Part shown: in pieces, positions 56,320 through 64,000 of the stretch
How the letters are laid out: each line of letters begins with the position of its first letter
Position numbering within the stretch: the stretch's first letter is position 1
Notes under the pieces: generated by a model
Seen by the model: only the letters and a program-made list of their open reading frames with translations
What the model was told of the DNA's origin: nothing
Databases searched by the model: none
From: JAZKIX01 sp040384645
GTDB lineage: Bacteria; Pseudomonadota; Gammaproteobacteria; Burkholderiales; Burkholderiaceae_D
Assembly: GCA_040384645.1 (NCBI GenBank)
Contig: JAZKIX010000183.1
Coordinates: 1-64,000 of the forward strand
Length of the DNA: 64,000 nt
Direction of reading: 5' to 3'
Program-made: the position numbers and the translations under genes

Positions 56320-56853
56320 TCACACCTTTACGTAAAATTTATCCAGTGCCCATTGTTTGGGATTGTTTTCGATGTAGTCGCGAAGTTGGTGAAGCTCGGA
56401 TTCATCGCGCACAATATGTTCCCAATAATTACGCTGCCAAAACTTGACGTTTCTTGTGATTCCTTGCTGGTGAATCAGGCGCGTGACAGCCGATTTGAAT
56501 GAGCGCACCATGGTTGGTATCGATCCGGGCACAGGCTTTGAAAATTGTTCTGTAGGGGCACGGCATGCCGTGCCTTCATTGACAGCGTCAGGCAATACGA
56601 TAATCCCGTGCAGGTGATTTGGCATGAATATGGAACCATCCAGTTCAGCCTTTGGAAAGTGTTGCGGCAGTGCGTGCCAGCATTGACTTGCTATCCTGCC
56701 GATTTCGTTTAAATACATTTCTCCATCAATGACGTTACCAAAGTCGCATGCACGATCTTGCGTGCAAATGGTGGTGAAATAAGCTCCCGCCTGGCAGTAA
56801 TCGTAGTTTTTTAGCCGAATCGAATGGCGATTATTGTGAGAGCTGGCATGCAT
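56320..56853 (-). CDS. REP-associated tyrosine transposase (RAYT; Y1/IS200-like)
   Basis: A 177-residue Y1 (HUH) transposase. HSIRLKNYDYCQAGAYFTT opens the domain, MPNHLHGIIVL holds the HUH histidines, and NYWEHIVRDESELHQLRDYI holds the catalytic Tyr. The start ATG 56853 gives the family-typical N-terminus; a GTG further upstream lies inside a REP and is unlikely. A REP copy lies inside the coding sequence and one just upstream, in inverted orientation. It is single-copy in the window and is thought to mobilise REPs rather than itself. Confidence 0.88.
   Translation of the reverse strand: MHASSHNNRHSIRLKNYDYCQAGAYFTTICTQDRACDFGNVIDGEMYLNEIGRIASQCWHALPQHFPKAELDGSIFMPNHLHGIIVLPDAVNEGTACRAPTEQFSKPVPGSIPTMVRSFKSAVTRLIHQQGITRNVKFWQRNYWEHIVRDESELHQLRDYIENNPKQWALDKFYVKV
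56552..56574 (+). repeat. REP palindrome inside the RAYT coding sequence
   Basis: The copy starts GTAGGGG and continues with the palindrome GGGCACGGCATGCCGTGCC. On the minus strand it encodes GTACRAPT within the transposase, between the HUH motif and the C-terminal domain. Confidence 0.75.
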
Positions 56854-56892
56854 ATTTTTTGACGCCCTTGTAGTGCTGTGAGCGAAGTAAAA

Positions 56893-56916
56893 GGGCACGG
56901 CGTGCCGTGCCCCTAC
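56893..56916 (-). repeat. REP palindrome upstream of the RAYT gene
   Basis: GGGCACGGCGTGCCGTGCCC followed by CTAC, the inverted counterpart of the copy at 56552, about 40 bp upstream of the transposase start. Opposed REPs around a RAYT are the usual arrangement. Confidence 0.8.
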
Positions 56917-56938
56917 GTGATTAATATTCGGAGAATAC

Positions 56939-57018
56939 GGGAGTATGGGTCAAAACAATGCCGACTCCGCACGTATTCATTGCGCCTTAAAATATACTGC
57001 GACCAGTATATTTTAAGG
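56939..57018 (+). repeat. Copy d of the about 80-bp interspersed repeat (best hairpin)
   Basis: Begins GGGAGTATGGGTCAAAACAA, contains GACTCCGCACGTATTCATTG, and ends with a perfect 15-bp hairpin: CCTTAAAATATACTG (56985-56999), loop CGAC, CAGTATATTTTAAGG (57004-57018). It lies 10 bp beyond the stop codon of the minus-strand UPF0149 gene, where it could serve as a terminator. Confidence 0.8.
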
Positions 57019-57028
57019 TAAAAACGGC

Positions 57029-57727
57029 TTAATGCACCGTTGGCTCTGCCCCGCAGCACTTCTTATACTTCTTGCCACTGCCACAGGAACAATCGTCGTT
57101 GCGACCCAGTTTCGGGCTGTCGCGTTTGACGGTCTCGACACCGGATTTGCGCAAGGGTAGCCAGAAGCGGTAAATCTCGGGCAGGTTGGCTTCGATTTCG
57201 AAGGAAAGTTTTTGGCATTGAACCGGATCGTCGACCAGCGCCATTTCTTCTTCTTCGATTTCATCGGCGCCCAGCAAATAGATGGGGCGCATCATTGGGG
57301 CGACGTTCGATTCAAAGATCGGATCCCATGCGCCTTCGCGCAGGTGCATGCCTTCCCAGAAACCCCAGGCCCAGCCTTCGCCATCGACCAGCATCTTGTC
57401 ATCAACTTCGTGTTCGCAAAATAGCGGTTCGTATTCCTTGGGTGCGACTTCCAATGTAATGGCGATTTCATTCATGAAGCGCACGATCAGGCTGGCGATG
57501 CGTTCAAATTCCTTGTCGTTCTTGAATTTGGGCGTCTCTTTGCTTTCAGCACCCCATACCTTGGGCAACCATTCGGCCATTTGGATCATGTCGGGGCCGA
57601 TCACGATGGCGGTCAGGTAGCCGTGCAGCGAATCCATGGTCATGGCGTCTTCCGGCGTGCGGTCGCAGAGCAGGAATTGATCGAGTTCTTTGAACTCTTT
57701 ATCGGATAAGGGTTGGTCTAATTGCAT
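57029..57727 (-). CDS. UPF0149/YecA-like protein with C-terminal SEC-C zinc motif
   Basis: A 232-residue cytoplasmic protein. The N-terminal domain ([49 protein letters not shown]) is the UPF0149 helical fold. The C-terminus [19 protein letters not shown] is a SEC-C motif binding zinc via Cys-x-Cys-x8-Cys-Cys, as in SecA and YecA. YecA is linked to ribosome or SecA interactions in E. coli; role here unknown. Divergent from srkA. Confidence 0.92.
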   Translation of the reverse strand: MQLDQPLSDKEFKELDQFLLCDRTPEDAMTMDSLHGYLTAIVIGPDMIQMAEWLPKVWGAESKETPKFKNDKEFERIASLIVRFMNEIAITLEVAPKEYEPLFCEHEVDDKMLVDGEGWAWGFWEGMHLREGAWDPIFESNVAPMMRPIYLLGADEIEEEEMALVDDPVQCQKLSFEIEANLPEIYRFWLPLRKSGVETVKRDSPKLGRNDDCSCGSGKKYKKCCGAEPTVH

Positions 57728-57826
57728 GGTGTGGAGAAGGTCTCAGGAAGAAAGGAAGTAAATCTGCAGACCCGCAGTGTAGCGCGTTGGCGCCGCTTCT
57801 GAAATGCGAGGCCGTACAATACGCCC

Positions 57827-58818
57827 ATGAATAGTGATCTGACCCCCATCGAACAAACCTCCTTTGCCGCTTTAAGCCCGGATTGCGTGTTAGACGCGCT
57901 CGATAGCATTGGCGTGCGTGGCGACGGTCGCCTGCTGGCGCTCAATAGTTATGAAAATCGGGTGTATCAAGTCGGCATGGATGACGGATCGCCGCTGGTG
58001 ACCAAATTTTACCGGCCGCGGCGCTGGTCGGATGCGGCGATTTTGGAAGAACATGCTTTCGTGCAAGTCTTGGCCGAGCACGAAATCCCGGTGGTGCCGG
58101 CCATGGTGTTATCGGACGGACAGACCTTGCATCAATTTGATGGCTTCCGTTTTGCCGTGTTTGCCCGCCACGGTGGACGGGCGCCGGAGTTGGAGGATCG
58201 GGCTACGCTGGAATGGATGGGGCGTTTTATCGGGCGGATCCATGCGGTGGGCGCCTTGCAACCGTACCAGCATCGCCCGANNNNNNNNNNGGCGAGGAGC
58301 CGCGTGCCTATTTGCTGTCGCATCACTTGATCCCGCCGGAGTTGTTACAAACCTATAGCAGCGTGCTGGCGCAGGCGCTGGATGGCGTGCGGCGCTGTTA
58401 TGCGCGGGCCGGCGAAGTGGCGCTGATACGGCTGCATGGCGACTGCCATTCCGGTAATGTGTTGTGGACTGATGCCGGGCCGCATTTTGTCGATTTCGAC
58501 GATAGCCGGATGGGGCCGGCGATCCAGGATTTGTGGATGTTGCTATCGGGTGAGCGCGCCGACATGGGTCGCCAATTGCTCGATGTATTGGCAGGGTATG
58601 AAGATTTCATGGATTTTGACCCACGCCAATTGCATTTGATAGAGGCTTTGCGTACTCTGCGATTGATACATTATTCGGCTTGGCTGGCGCGACGCTGGGA
58701 CGATCCGGCTTTTCCGGTGGCGTTTCCCTGGTTTAACACGCAATGTTATTGGCAAGACCGTATTTTGGAATTGCGGGAACAGATTGCGCTGATGGATCAG
58801 CCGCCCTTGCAAGTGTAA
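57827..58818 (+). CDS. srkA: Stress response kinase SrkA (YihE/RdoA), interrupted by a gap
   Basis: A Ser/Thr kinase of the aminoglycoside phosphotransferase fold. ALNSYENRVYQVGMDDG is the ATP-binding loop, LVTKFYRPRRW holds the conserved Lys, LIRLHGDCHSGNVLW the catalytic Asp/Asn, and HFVDFDDSRMGP the metal Asp. The 10-N gap at 58281-58290 falls between HRP and GEEPRAYLL. The two sides are in different frames with ten Ns and are reconciled by 20 missing bases (about seven codons, including the TLDI region seen in the family). Expected length is about 333 residues. Confidence 0.9.
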
Positions 58819-58971
58819 TTTATTCAATCATTGAAAATTCGCAAATGAAAGTGGTAATTTTGCAATTGCAGGGCAGCTTGTTCACCATTGAGTAAGGCCA
58901 TGGGTTACCATAACCGGCGCAGAATTACCCTGCGTCAACTTGTTTCAACGTCGTGAGTCCGTGAGTTTACT

Positions 58972-59616
58972 ATGCCAACTACTGATGTGACCGAAGCCGG
59001 ACAGTCTCAACTCAGGGCGCAGTACGCGCTCATACAACAAAATTGGCCGAGTCTGGGATTGACTGGCGCGCCGCCCAGTTTTGAGCAATGGCGCGGCATC
59101 AATACGATTCTGAACCGCAGCGATATTACGCTGGCCGAATCGCAAGACGATATCCGCTTGTTCAATGGGCTCGAATCGCTGGTCACGCATATGGGCTTGC
59201 ATAATTTTTCCTTCGCCCATATCGAAACCGAGGAAAAAAAATCGCCTGAATCGTCAACCGCCTTGGCTACCATGTTGGTGCAAGAATTAGAGCTGCCAGA
59301 GACCTATGTCAAACGCTTGCAAGGCTTGTTTTGCTATTACGTTAAAAGCGCCCACGATATTGCTGATATGGCGAAAATCAAATTCACGCTGGCGGCGCGC
59401 GACAATTTGCGCGATGCGTTTGACCGACTTAAAGCACGCACAGCGGACGCCATGATTGACGATGATTTGCCGGTGGACCGGGCATTGGGACGGATCGAAG
59501 GAGCGGGCGCGCTGCTGGTGCGGGTGCATCTGATGAGCCGCGATAAAATCGCCCAAGAAACGGCTGATTTCAAAAGCTTGATCAAGACCGGACGCAAGAC
59601 CATCACCGGCAAATAA
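58972..59616 (+). CDS. Hypothetical protein
   Basis: A 214-residue soluble protein without a signal peptide, predicted to be mainly helical. Notable stretches are RAQYALIQQNWPSLGLTGAP, DIRLFNGLESLVTHMGLHNF, LPETYVKRLQGLFCYYVKSA and AGALLVRVHLMSRDKIAQET. I recognise no domain. It runs from a normal ATG and is followed by a strong bidirectional terminator, so it forms its own transcription unit convergent with rdgC. Confidence 0.7.
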   Translation: MPTTDVTEAGQSQLRAQYALIQQNWPSLGLTGAPPSFEQWRGINTILNRSDITLAESQDDIRLFNGLESLVTHMGLHNFSFAHIETEEKKSPESSTALATMLVQELELPETYVKRLQGLFCYYVKSAHDIADMAKIKFTLAARDNLRDAFDRLKARTADAMIDDDLPVDRALGRIEGAGALLVRVHLMSRDKIAQETADFKSLIKTGRKTITGK

Positions 59617-59620
59617 TTCG

Positions 59621-59676
59621 CCAGCATAAAAAAATGGCCAGACAATATGAATTGTCTGGCCATTTTTTTATGCTGG
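59621..59676. terminator. Perfect bidirectional terminator hairpin
   Basis: Perfect 26-bp arms (59621-59646 and 59651-59676, core ATGGCCAGACAAT) around a 4-nt ATGA loop. The arms contain A7/T7 runs, so it gives a U-tract in both directions between the hypothetical gene and rdgC. Confidence 0.9.
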
Positions 59677-59682
59677 ATCGAT

Positions 59683-60585
59683 TTACTGACGCTGCATTTC
59701 CCCGCCTAAAGCATTGACCAGATCGGCCAGCATCAGCGCCATCTCGCCGGTCATCAACATCATGTCGGCGTCAAAACGTTCGTCATCGTTTTTCGATGTC
59801 GCCTCGTTGGCTTCCTTGATCACGTCGAGTGGGCTGATGCGCTTGAGGGTCAGCGATTCTGTCAGCACAAACGAGATCTTGTCGGCCCAAGTCATCGCCA
59901 GACGGGTACATTGTTTGCCAGCGGCGATATGTTTTTGCACATCGTCGGCTTCGATGCTTTGGCGCACATAACGCACGGTGGCCTTGGCTTCGCCCGATGA
60001 GCGCAATTCGGTATCCTGATCGACCGTAAAGCCGGTCGGCGCTTCATCCGATACCAGCCAGTTGGTCATGGCGCCGACCGGCGATTCAGCCACGTGCAAG
60101 CTTTCTAGCGTCATCTTCGGCACCGATTTGAGCAGCAGCTTGATCACTTCATCGGCCTTGCCGGGACTGGCAGCGTCGATTACCAGCCAGCCATTGACCG
60201 GGTCAATCCAGGTCCAGGTCTTGCGCTGGATACTGAAGGCGCGCGGCAGCAATTCATCGGTGACTTGCTCCTTCAAATCCTTCATTTGCTTGCGGCCCGG
60301 TTTGAAGCCTTGCTGCTCTTCCAGTTCGGCCGCCTTGGACTTGGTGACTTGATTGATCACGCTGGTCGGCAAGAGCTTTTTTTCGGTGCCCAGCACGATC
60401 AGCATTTGCTGGTTGATGCTGTAGACCAGCGACTCGTTTTCACGCGGCGACATCCAGCCCTGGGTTTGCATATCCATGCTGCTGCCAGGTTGAAACGCCT
60501 GCGGTACCAGGAAGTCTGCCAGCTCGTGTGGCGTAATTCCCCAAGGGGCTGGAATACGGAAAATCTGTAGGTTTTTGAACCACAT
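59683..60585 (-). CDS. rdgC: Recombination-associated protein RdgC
   Basis: A 300-residue RdgC, which forms ring dimers on dsDNA and modulates Rec[21 protein letters not shown] is the typical start, and [16 protein letters not shown] and [20 protein letters not shown] are family hallmarks. ATG 60585 was chosen because the family starts M-x-F-K-N; the longer reading frame to 60756 lacks family sequence. The gene ends just before a strong terminator. Confidence 0.96.
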   Translation of the reverse strand: MWFKNLQIFRIPAPWGITPHELADFLVPQAFQPGSSMDMQTQGWMSPRENESLVYSINQQMLIVLGTEKKLLPTSVINQVTKSKAAELEEQQGFKPGRKQMKDLKEQVTDELLPRAFSIQRKTWTWIDPVNGWLVIDAASPGKADEVIKLLLKSVPKMTLESLHVAESPVGAMTNWLVSDEAPTGFTVDQDTELRSSGEAKATVRYVRQSIEADDVQKHIAAGKQCTRLAMTWADKISFVLTESLTLKRISPLDVIKEANEATSKNDDERFDADMMLMTGEMALMLADLVNALGGEMQRQ

Positions 60586-60671
60586 GGCGATGTCAGTCTG
60601 AGTTGGGAGGCGCCATTCTACACGTTGGATCGACGCGGTTCTGACCGATATTTTTGCCTGTTGCAGCCTTG

Positions 60672-62477
60672 TCAAAGACCCATGCTGGCCAGATAAGCGC
60701 GCCAACCGCCCAGATGCGTGATCTCCTTGGCATCCGTCGCGGCAATCGCTTCGCATACAAAACCTTGCACCATGCTGCCATCATTCAAAATGACCGAGCC
60801 GATGCCCAGTGGTGATGGAATGCCGGCAACGAAAGTGCCATAGGTTGCCAACGGAATACGCCAGAGTTCCAATTCAATCGCAGCACCGCCTTGCTCAGAC
60901 CGCACCAGGCCGGGACGATACGGCGGGCCGCCAGCCAGAGCGTAGAGGCGATACACCGGCGCCGTGCTGGCGCACGTGATCAGTGTTGCGCCCGCTGTTT
61001 TCAACTGATGATTTAGCGGCAAGCCGCTCATGTGTGCACCGCAAACGGCTACTGCAATCGAATGCCGGTCCGGGCTGGCAAGCACGCGGTCTTGCGGCAA
61101 TGAGAATCCGGTCGCGCCCAATTGATCCGAGGTGTGGCCATGCAATTGTGCCGATAAATCCAGCAAGCGCCTGTCGTTGAAAGCCGGCGCGCTCAAGGTC
61201 ACGCCAAACGGCAAGCCATCGGCCTGAAAGCCGGCCGGCACCGCCAGCGCACACATATCGAGCAAGTTCATGAAATTGGTGTAATAACCCAGATTGCTAT
61301 TGAGACCAATCGGATCGGCCTCTACTTGCGCCAAGGTATACAACTGGCCGGCGGTTGGCGTCAGCAATACATCGCAATCGCGCCAGATCGCCTCGGCTTG
61401 GCGCCGCAACGCTTGCAAGCGGTATTGCGCATTAAAGGCGGCGACCGCGTTGATTTCTGTTGCGCGGCCAATGATTTGGCGCGTCACAGGGAACAGGGCA
61501 CCGGGCTGTTGCTCGATAAAGTCGGCAATCGCAGCGTAACGTTCGGCCACCCAAGGGCCATCGTAGAGCAGTTTGGCGGTTTCGATAAAGGGCGAAAAAT
61601 CGATTTCGACGGCCGTGCCGCCCATGACTTTGAGCGCTGAGATAGCCGCTTCAAAGCGTTCCGGTCCGGCTGTATTGCCAAAAAATTTCAATTGCGCCGC
61701 CATCGGCACGCCGAAGCGAAATCCTTCTGCGCCAAACGGCAGGGCAGGGTGTTTCGGTTGTGGTTTTGAATACGGATCGGCAGCATCGTAGCAGCTGGCC
61801 ACGGCCAGCACCTCAGCCGCATCGGCGGCAGTCAGCGCAAAGATCGAAATGCAATCGAGCGTGCGACAAGCCGGCACCATGCCACGATTCGATAATAGGC
61901 CCAGACTGGGTTTGATGCCGATTAGGTTATTGAAAGCGGCAGGGATGCGGCCCGAGCCGGCGGTATCGGTGCCGAGGCTAAAACTAGCCAGCCCCAGCGC
62001 CACCGCCACCGCCGAGCCGGCGCTGGAACCGCCAGAAATATAGTCGGGATCGAACGCATTGCGGCATGCGCCATACGGTGAGCGGCTGCCGACCAGGCCG
62101 GTGGCAAATTGATCCAGATTGGTCTTGCCCAGCGGGATCGCGCCAGCGTCGATCAGGCGCTGCACCACGAAGGCGCTGACGTCAGGGGTATAAGCATATG
62201 CGGCGCAAGCGGCGGTGGTTGGCACGCCAGCCAGATCGATATTGTCCTTGATCGCAAACGGGATGCCATACAGCGGCAAGTCTTGCGGTTGCTTATCTTG
62301 CAGTGCGTCGGCATAGGCCAGCAGCGCGTCGCGGTCGAGCCGGTGAATCCAGATGTGATGGCTGTCTTCTGCTTCCAGTGCCGGCAGCAAGCGCTCGATC
62401 AAGGTCCTTGGCGTCAAGTCGCCGGCCAAATATTGCTGCCGCAAGGCATGCAAGCTTACATTCAAGACAGCACTCAT
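60672..62477 (-). CDS. atzF: Allophanate hydrolase
   Basis: A 601-residue enzyme splitting allophanate into ammonia and CO2. The N-terminal amidase-signature domain (residues about 1-445) has [11 protein letters not shown] (catalytic Lys), [15 protein letters not shown] (cis-Ser) and [16 protein letters not shown] (nucleophile Ser). The C-terminal AtzF domain (residues about 465-600) has [30 protein letters not shown] and the last LGGWRAYL. The length suits the full two-domain AtzF. No urea carboxylase or other uca genes are in the window. Only 86 bp from rdgC. Confidence 0.95.
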   Translation of the reverse strand: MSAVLNVSLHALRQQYLAGDLTPRTLIERLLPALEAEDSHHIWIHRLDRDALLAYADALQDKQPQDLPLYGIPFAIKDNIDLAGVPTTAACAAYAYTPDVSAFVVQRLIDAGAIPLGKTNLDQFATGLVGSRSPYGACRNAFDPDYISGGSSAGSAVAVALGLASFSLGTDTAGSGRIPAAFNNLIGIKPSLGLLSNRGMVPACRTLDCISIFALTAADAAEVLAVASCYDAADPYSKPQPKHPALPFGAEGFRFGVPMAAQLKFFGNTAGPERFEAAISALKVMGGTAVEIDFSPFIETAKLLYDGPWVAERYAAIADFIEQQPGALFPVTRQIIGRATEINAVAAFNAQYRLQALRRQAEAIWRDCDVLLTPTAGQLYTLAQVEADPIGLNSNLGYYTNFMNLLDMCALAVPAGFQADGLPFGVTLSAPAFNDRRLLDLSAQLHGHTSDQLGATGFSLPQDRVLASPDRHSIAVAVCGAHMSGLPLNHQLKTAGATLITCASTAPVYRLYALAGGPPYRPGLVRSEQGGAAIELELWRIPLATYGTFVAGIPSPLGIGSVILNDGSMVQGFVCEAIAATDAKEITHLGGWRAYLASMGL

Positions 62478-62778
62478 TATGTTGTTTCCTTAAAAAACGC
62501 TGCGCAACACGCGGGGAGAAATGATAAACGCAGATCTGACGCTATAGCCAGAGCTTTAAAAAATGCATGCCATGAATCGGACCAAATTAGCCGGCAGCGC
62601 AAATGAATCGCAGGCTGGTCGATACCGGTGCATAAGCAGAAATAATGCCAGTAAAATGGTGCAATGCTGTGCCCGCGTCGTGTGGTAGTGGTGTGCAACT
62701 CATCAAAATTGGAGCCGAAATCGTTGCCGACGCACCGATTCGAGGCGCCACGCCAAAAGTGGTGCAGCCGTTTGCCAA
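62478..62778. other. Intergenic region between atzF and mnmC
   Basis: About 301 bp with no gene that I can support. Short open frames here have no ribosome-binding site. The atzF promoter should lie in it; no strong -10/-35 pair was assigned. Confidence 0.4.
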
Positions 62779-64000
62779 CTATTTTTGCAAATGCCGTTTT
62801 AAGGCAAAACGTGCCGGGTCTAGCACCGCAACCAGATCACGTGCCAGCGGCAACGGTTCGCCCTCCAGTTGCGCCACCAGCAATTGTGCCGCCAGCGGCG
62901 CCCAAATCAAGCCGCGCGAAGCATAACCGAGCAAACCGTACAAGCCCGTCAGGCGCGGTACCTGATGCAGGCGGTCACCGCGAAAATGCGCCAGTGCCGC
63001 CATATCCGGCAAGGCGCCTACCAGCGGCAGTCGGTCCGGCGTCACCGCGCGAAAGCCGACCCGGCCCGTCATTGGCAATGCGGCCAGGGCGTCTGCCAGC
63101 GCCGGCAGGATTTGCCGCAAGCGCGCCAGATTACCGGCATGGCTGTCAGCCCGTAACGCTATTTCAGAGTCTAGGTCATAAGATGCGCCGACGCTGCAAA
63201 GACCTTGCTGGGCCGGCGTTATATAACCTTCGCGGCACAGGACCATCTTTAAGTCCGCCATCGACGCTTGCGCTAACACTTCAGCCGGGAGATAACTGAC
63301 CTGTCCGCGCACCGCAGTCAGCGGCAAGGTCGAGGCTTGCGCCAATCGCGTGGCGCCATTGCCATTGGCCAGAATCACGTTTGGGGCGCTGGCAATCGGC
63401 TTGCCAGCCGCATCCAATACCTGCCAAGCCTCGCCTGTGCGTAGCAAGGTCAGTGCGGTATTGCTAAACCGTCGTGTCAAGCGGTCGCCGCAACGTGTCA
63501 GCAGCGCGGCGCACAAAGCTGGCGGCGAAGCCCAGCCGCCTTGCGGAAAATGCCAGCCACCAATCGTCAGCCTGGTCCCGCTTAGGGCTGATGCTTGGGC
63601 AGCTTCCAGCCATTGCGCGAAATCGGCTGGGTACAGCCCGCTGGCAGCGATTTCGCGCTGAAGCTGTTGATGCGCCTCGTCGCGCGCCAGTTGCAGCACG
63701 CTGCAAGCGGCGCCCGGGAAATCCGCCCCCATCGCTGTCCAGCGCGCCAATGCACACAGATAAGCGGCACGTGTCAGCCGTGAAGTCGGGTTGTCGTCTT
63801 TTGATAGCAGCGGCATGAAGATGCCGGCTAGATTGCCCGACGCTTCCTGGGCCGGCGCCGCATGGCGCTCGATCAGCGTCACTTGCCAGCCACGTGCCGT
63901 CAGTTGAGCGCATGCGGCACTGCCGGCCAGACCGGCACCGATCACAATCGCGCTGCGTTCCAGCTTGCGCTGCTTCGCGCGCGGCGCCGTAGGCCAGCTT
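62779..64000 (-). CDS. mnmC: MnmC FAD-dependent demodification domain, 5' end beyond the window
   Basis: The visible 406 codons run off the window edge. The reading frame passes through SWPTAPRAKQRKLERSAIVI and GAGLAGSAACAQLTARGW (dinucleotide-binding Rossmann motif), then VTLIERHAAPAQEASGNLAG. The C-terminal half has GRVGFRAVTPDRLPLVGALP and GLYGLLGYASRGLIWAPLAA, the DAO-family signature of the MnmC C-terminal domain. MnmC converts cmnm5s2U34 to mnm5s2U34 in tRNA. The linker upstream of the FAD motif implies a bifunctional protein whose methyltransferase domain is outside the window. Confidence 0.92.
   Translation of the reverse strand, partial: SWPTAPRAKQRKLERSAIVIGAGLAGSAACAQLTARGWQVTLIERHAAPAQEASGNLAGIFMPLLSKDDNPTSRLTRAAYLCALARWTAMGADFPGAACSVLQLARDEAHQQLQREIAASGLYPADFAQWLEAAQASALSGTRLTIGGWHFPQGGWASPPALCAALLTRCGDRLTRRFSNTALTLLRTGEAWQVLDAAGKPIASAPNVILANGNGATRLAQASTLPLTAVRGQVSYLPAEVLAQASMADLKMVLCREGYITPAQQGLCSVGASYDLDSEIALRADSHAGNLARLRQILPALADALAALPMTGRVGFRAVTPDRLPLVGALPDMAALAHFRGDRLHQVPRLTGLYGLLGYASRGLIWAPLAAQLLVAQLEGEPLPLARDLVAVLDPARFALKRHLQK

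Overview
The window looks like chromosomal DNA of a betaproteobacterium, most likely order Burkholderiales and plausibly Oxalobacteraceae. This is inferred from gene content and protein style (alaS-tusA, etfBA plus a long acyl-CoA dehydrogenase, rpsP-rimM-trmD-rplS followed by a CoA-type NUDIX gene, a CobD/CbiB-like gene and a DUF3579 gene), not from any database search. The sequence has three 10-N scaffold gaps (30188, 52722, 58281), so it is a draft assembly.

Layout. 1-9.3 kb: a truncated secreted subtilase, a membrane protein, a secreted SGNH esterase, a DUF1223 protein, a TetR-SDR pair with visible operators, a LytS/LytTR-type two-component operon led by a small 2TM protein, and a small conserved protein. 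9.4-25.4 kb: housekeeping DNA with ugpQ, alaS, tusA, etfBA and acyl-CoA dehydrogenase, the rpsP-rimM-trmD-rplS operon, NUDIX, CobD/CbiB-like, DUF3579 and an M16 peptidase. 25.4-33.3 kb: a repeat-rich patch around trmB and tRNA-Gly(TCC), then an exported DUF1501/DUF1800 pair, a secreted beta-helix protein, a small secreted protein and about 1 kb with no recognisable gene. 33.3-49.9 kb: a surface polysaccharide cluster, all on the minus strand and visibly AT-richer than its flanks in its middle part. 50-64 kb: YdcF-like protein, lytic transglycosylase, rsgA, pterin dehydratase, M48 peptidase, orn, two paralogous secreted repeat proteins, a REP-associated transposase, UPF0149, srkA, rdgC, allophanate hydrolase and partial mnmC.

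The polysaccharide cluster appears to be one long transcriptional unit from a good promoter at 49852-49881. ManC makes GDP-mannose, and Gmd and Fcl convert it to GDP-L-fucose. Wzm/Wzt form an ABC exporter with a C-terminal carbohydrate-recognition-like domain on Wzt. Two sulfotransferases and a methyltransferase-like/glycosyltransferase fusion could decorate the chain; all three carry coiled coils. The distal genes form a Gtr-like module (bactoprenol-type GT2, GtrA flippase, large polytopic membrane protein) wrapped around an RffA-type aminotransferase and an RffC-like acetyltransferase, suggesting a 4-acetamido-4,6-dideoxyhexose side branch added in the periplasm. Between the halves lies a heavily decayed gene for a small lipoprotein resembling the C-terminal domain I know as DUF7024.

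The main unusual signals are: (i) a tandem pair of secreted proteins built from about 20-residue Q/N/G-rich repeats resembling a divergent curlin or beta-solenoid; (ii) an about 80-bp interspersed repeat in four intergenic copies ending in an AT-rich hairpin; (iii) two short transposon-like elements with 12-bp terminal inverted repeats and degenerate 8-bp target duplications; (iv) a sulfated-polysaccharide signature; (v) evidence that the gap in rsgA is a scaffolding artefact whose removal restores a 297-residue protein. No CRISPR array, rRNA, prophage or plasmid origin was seen.
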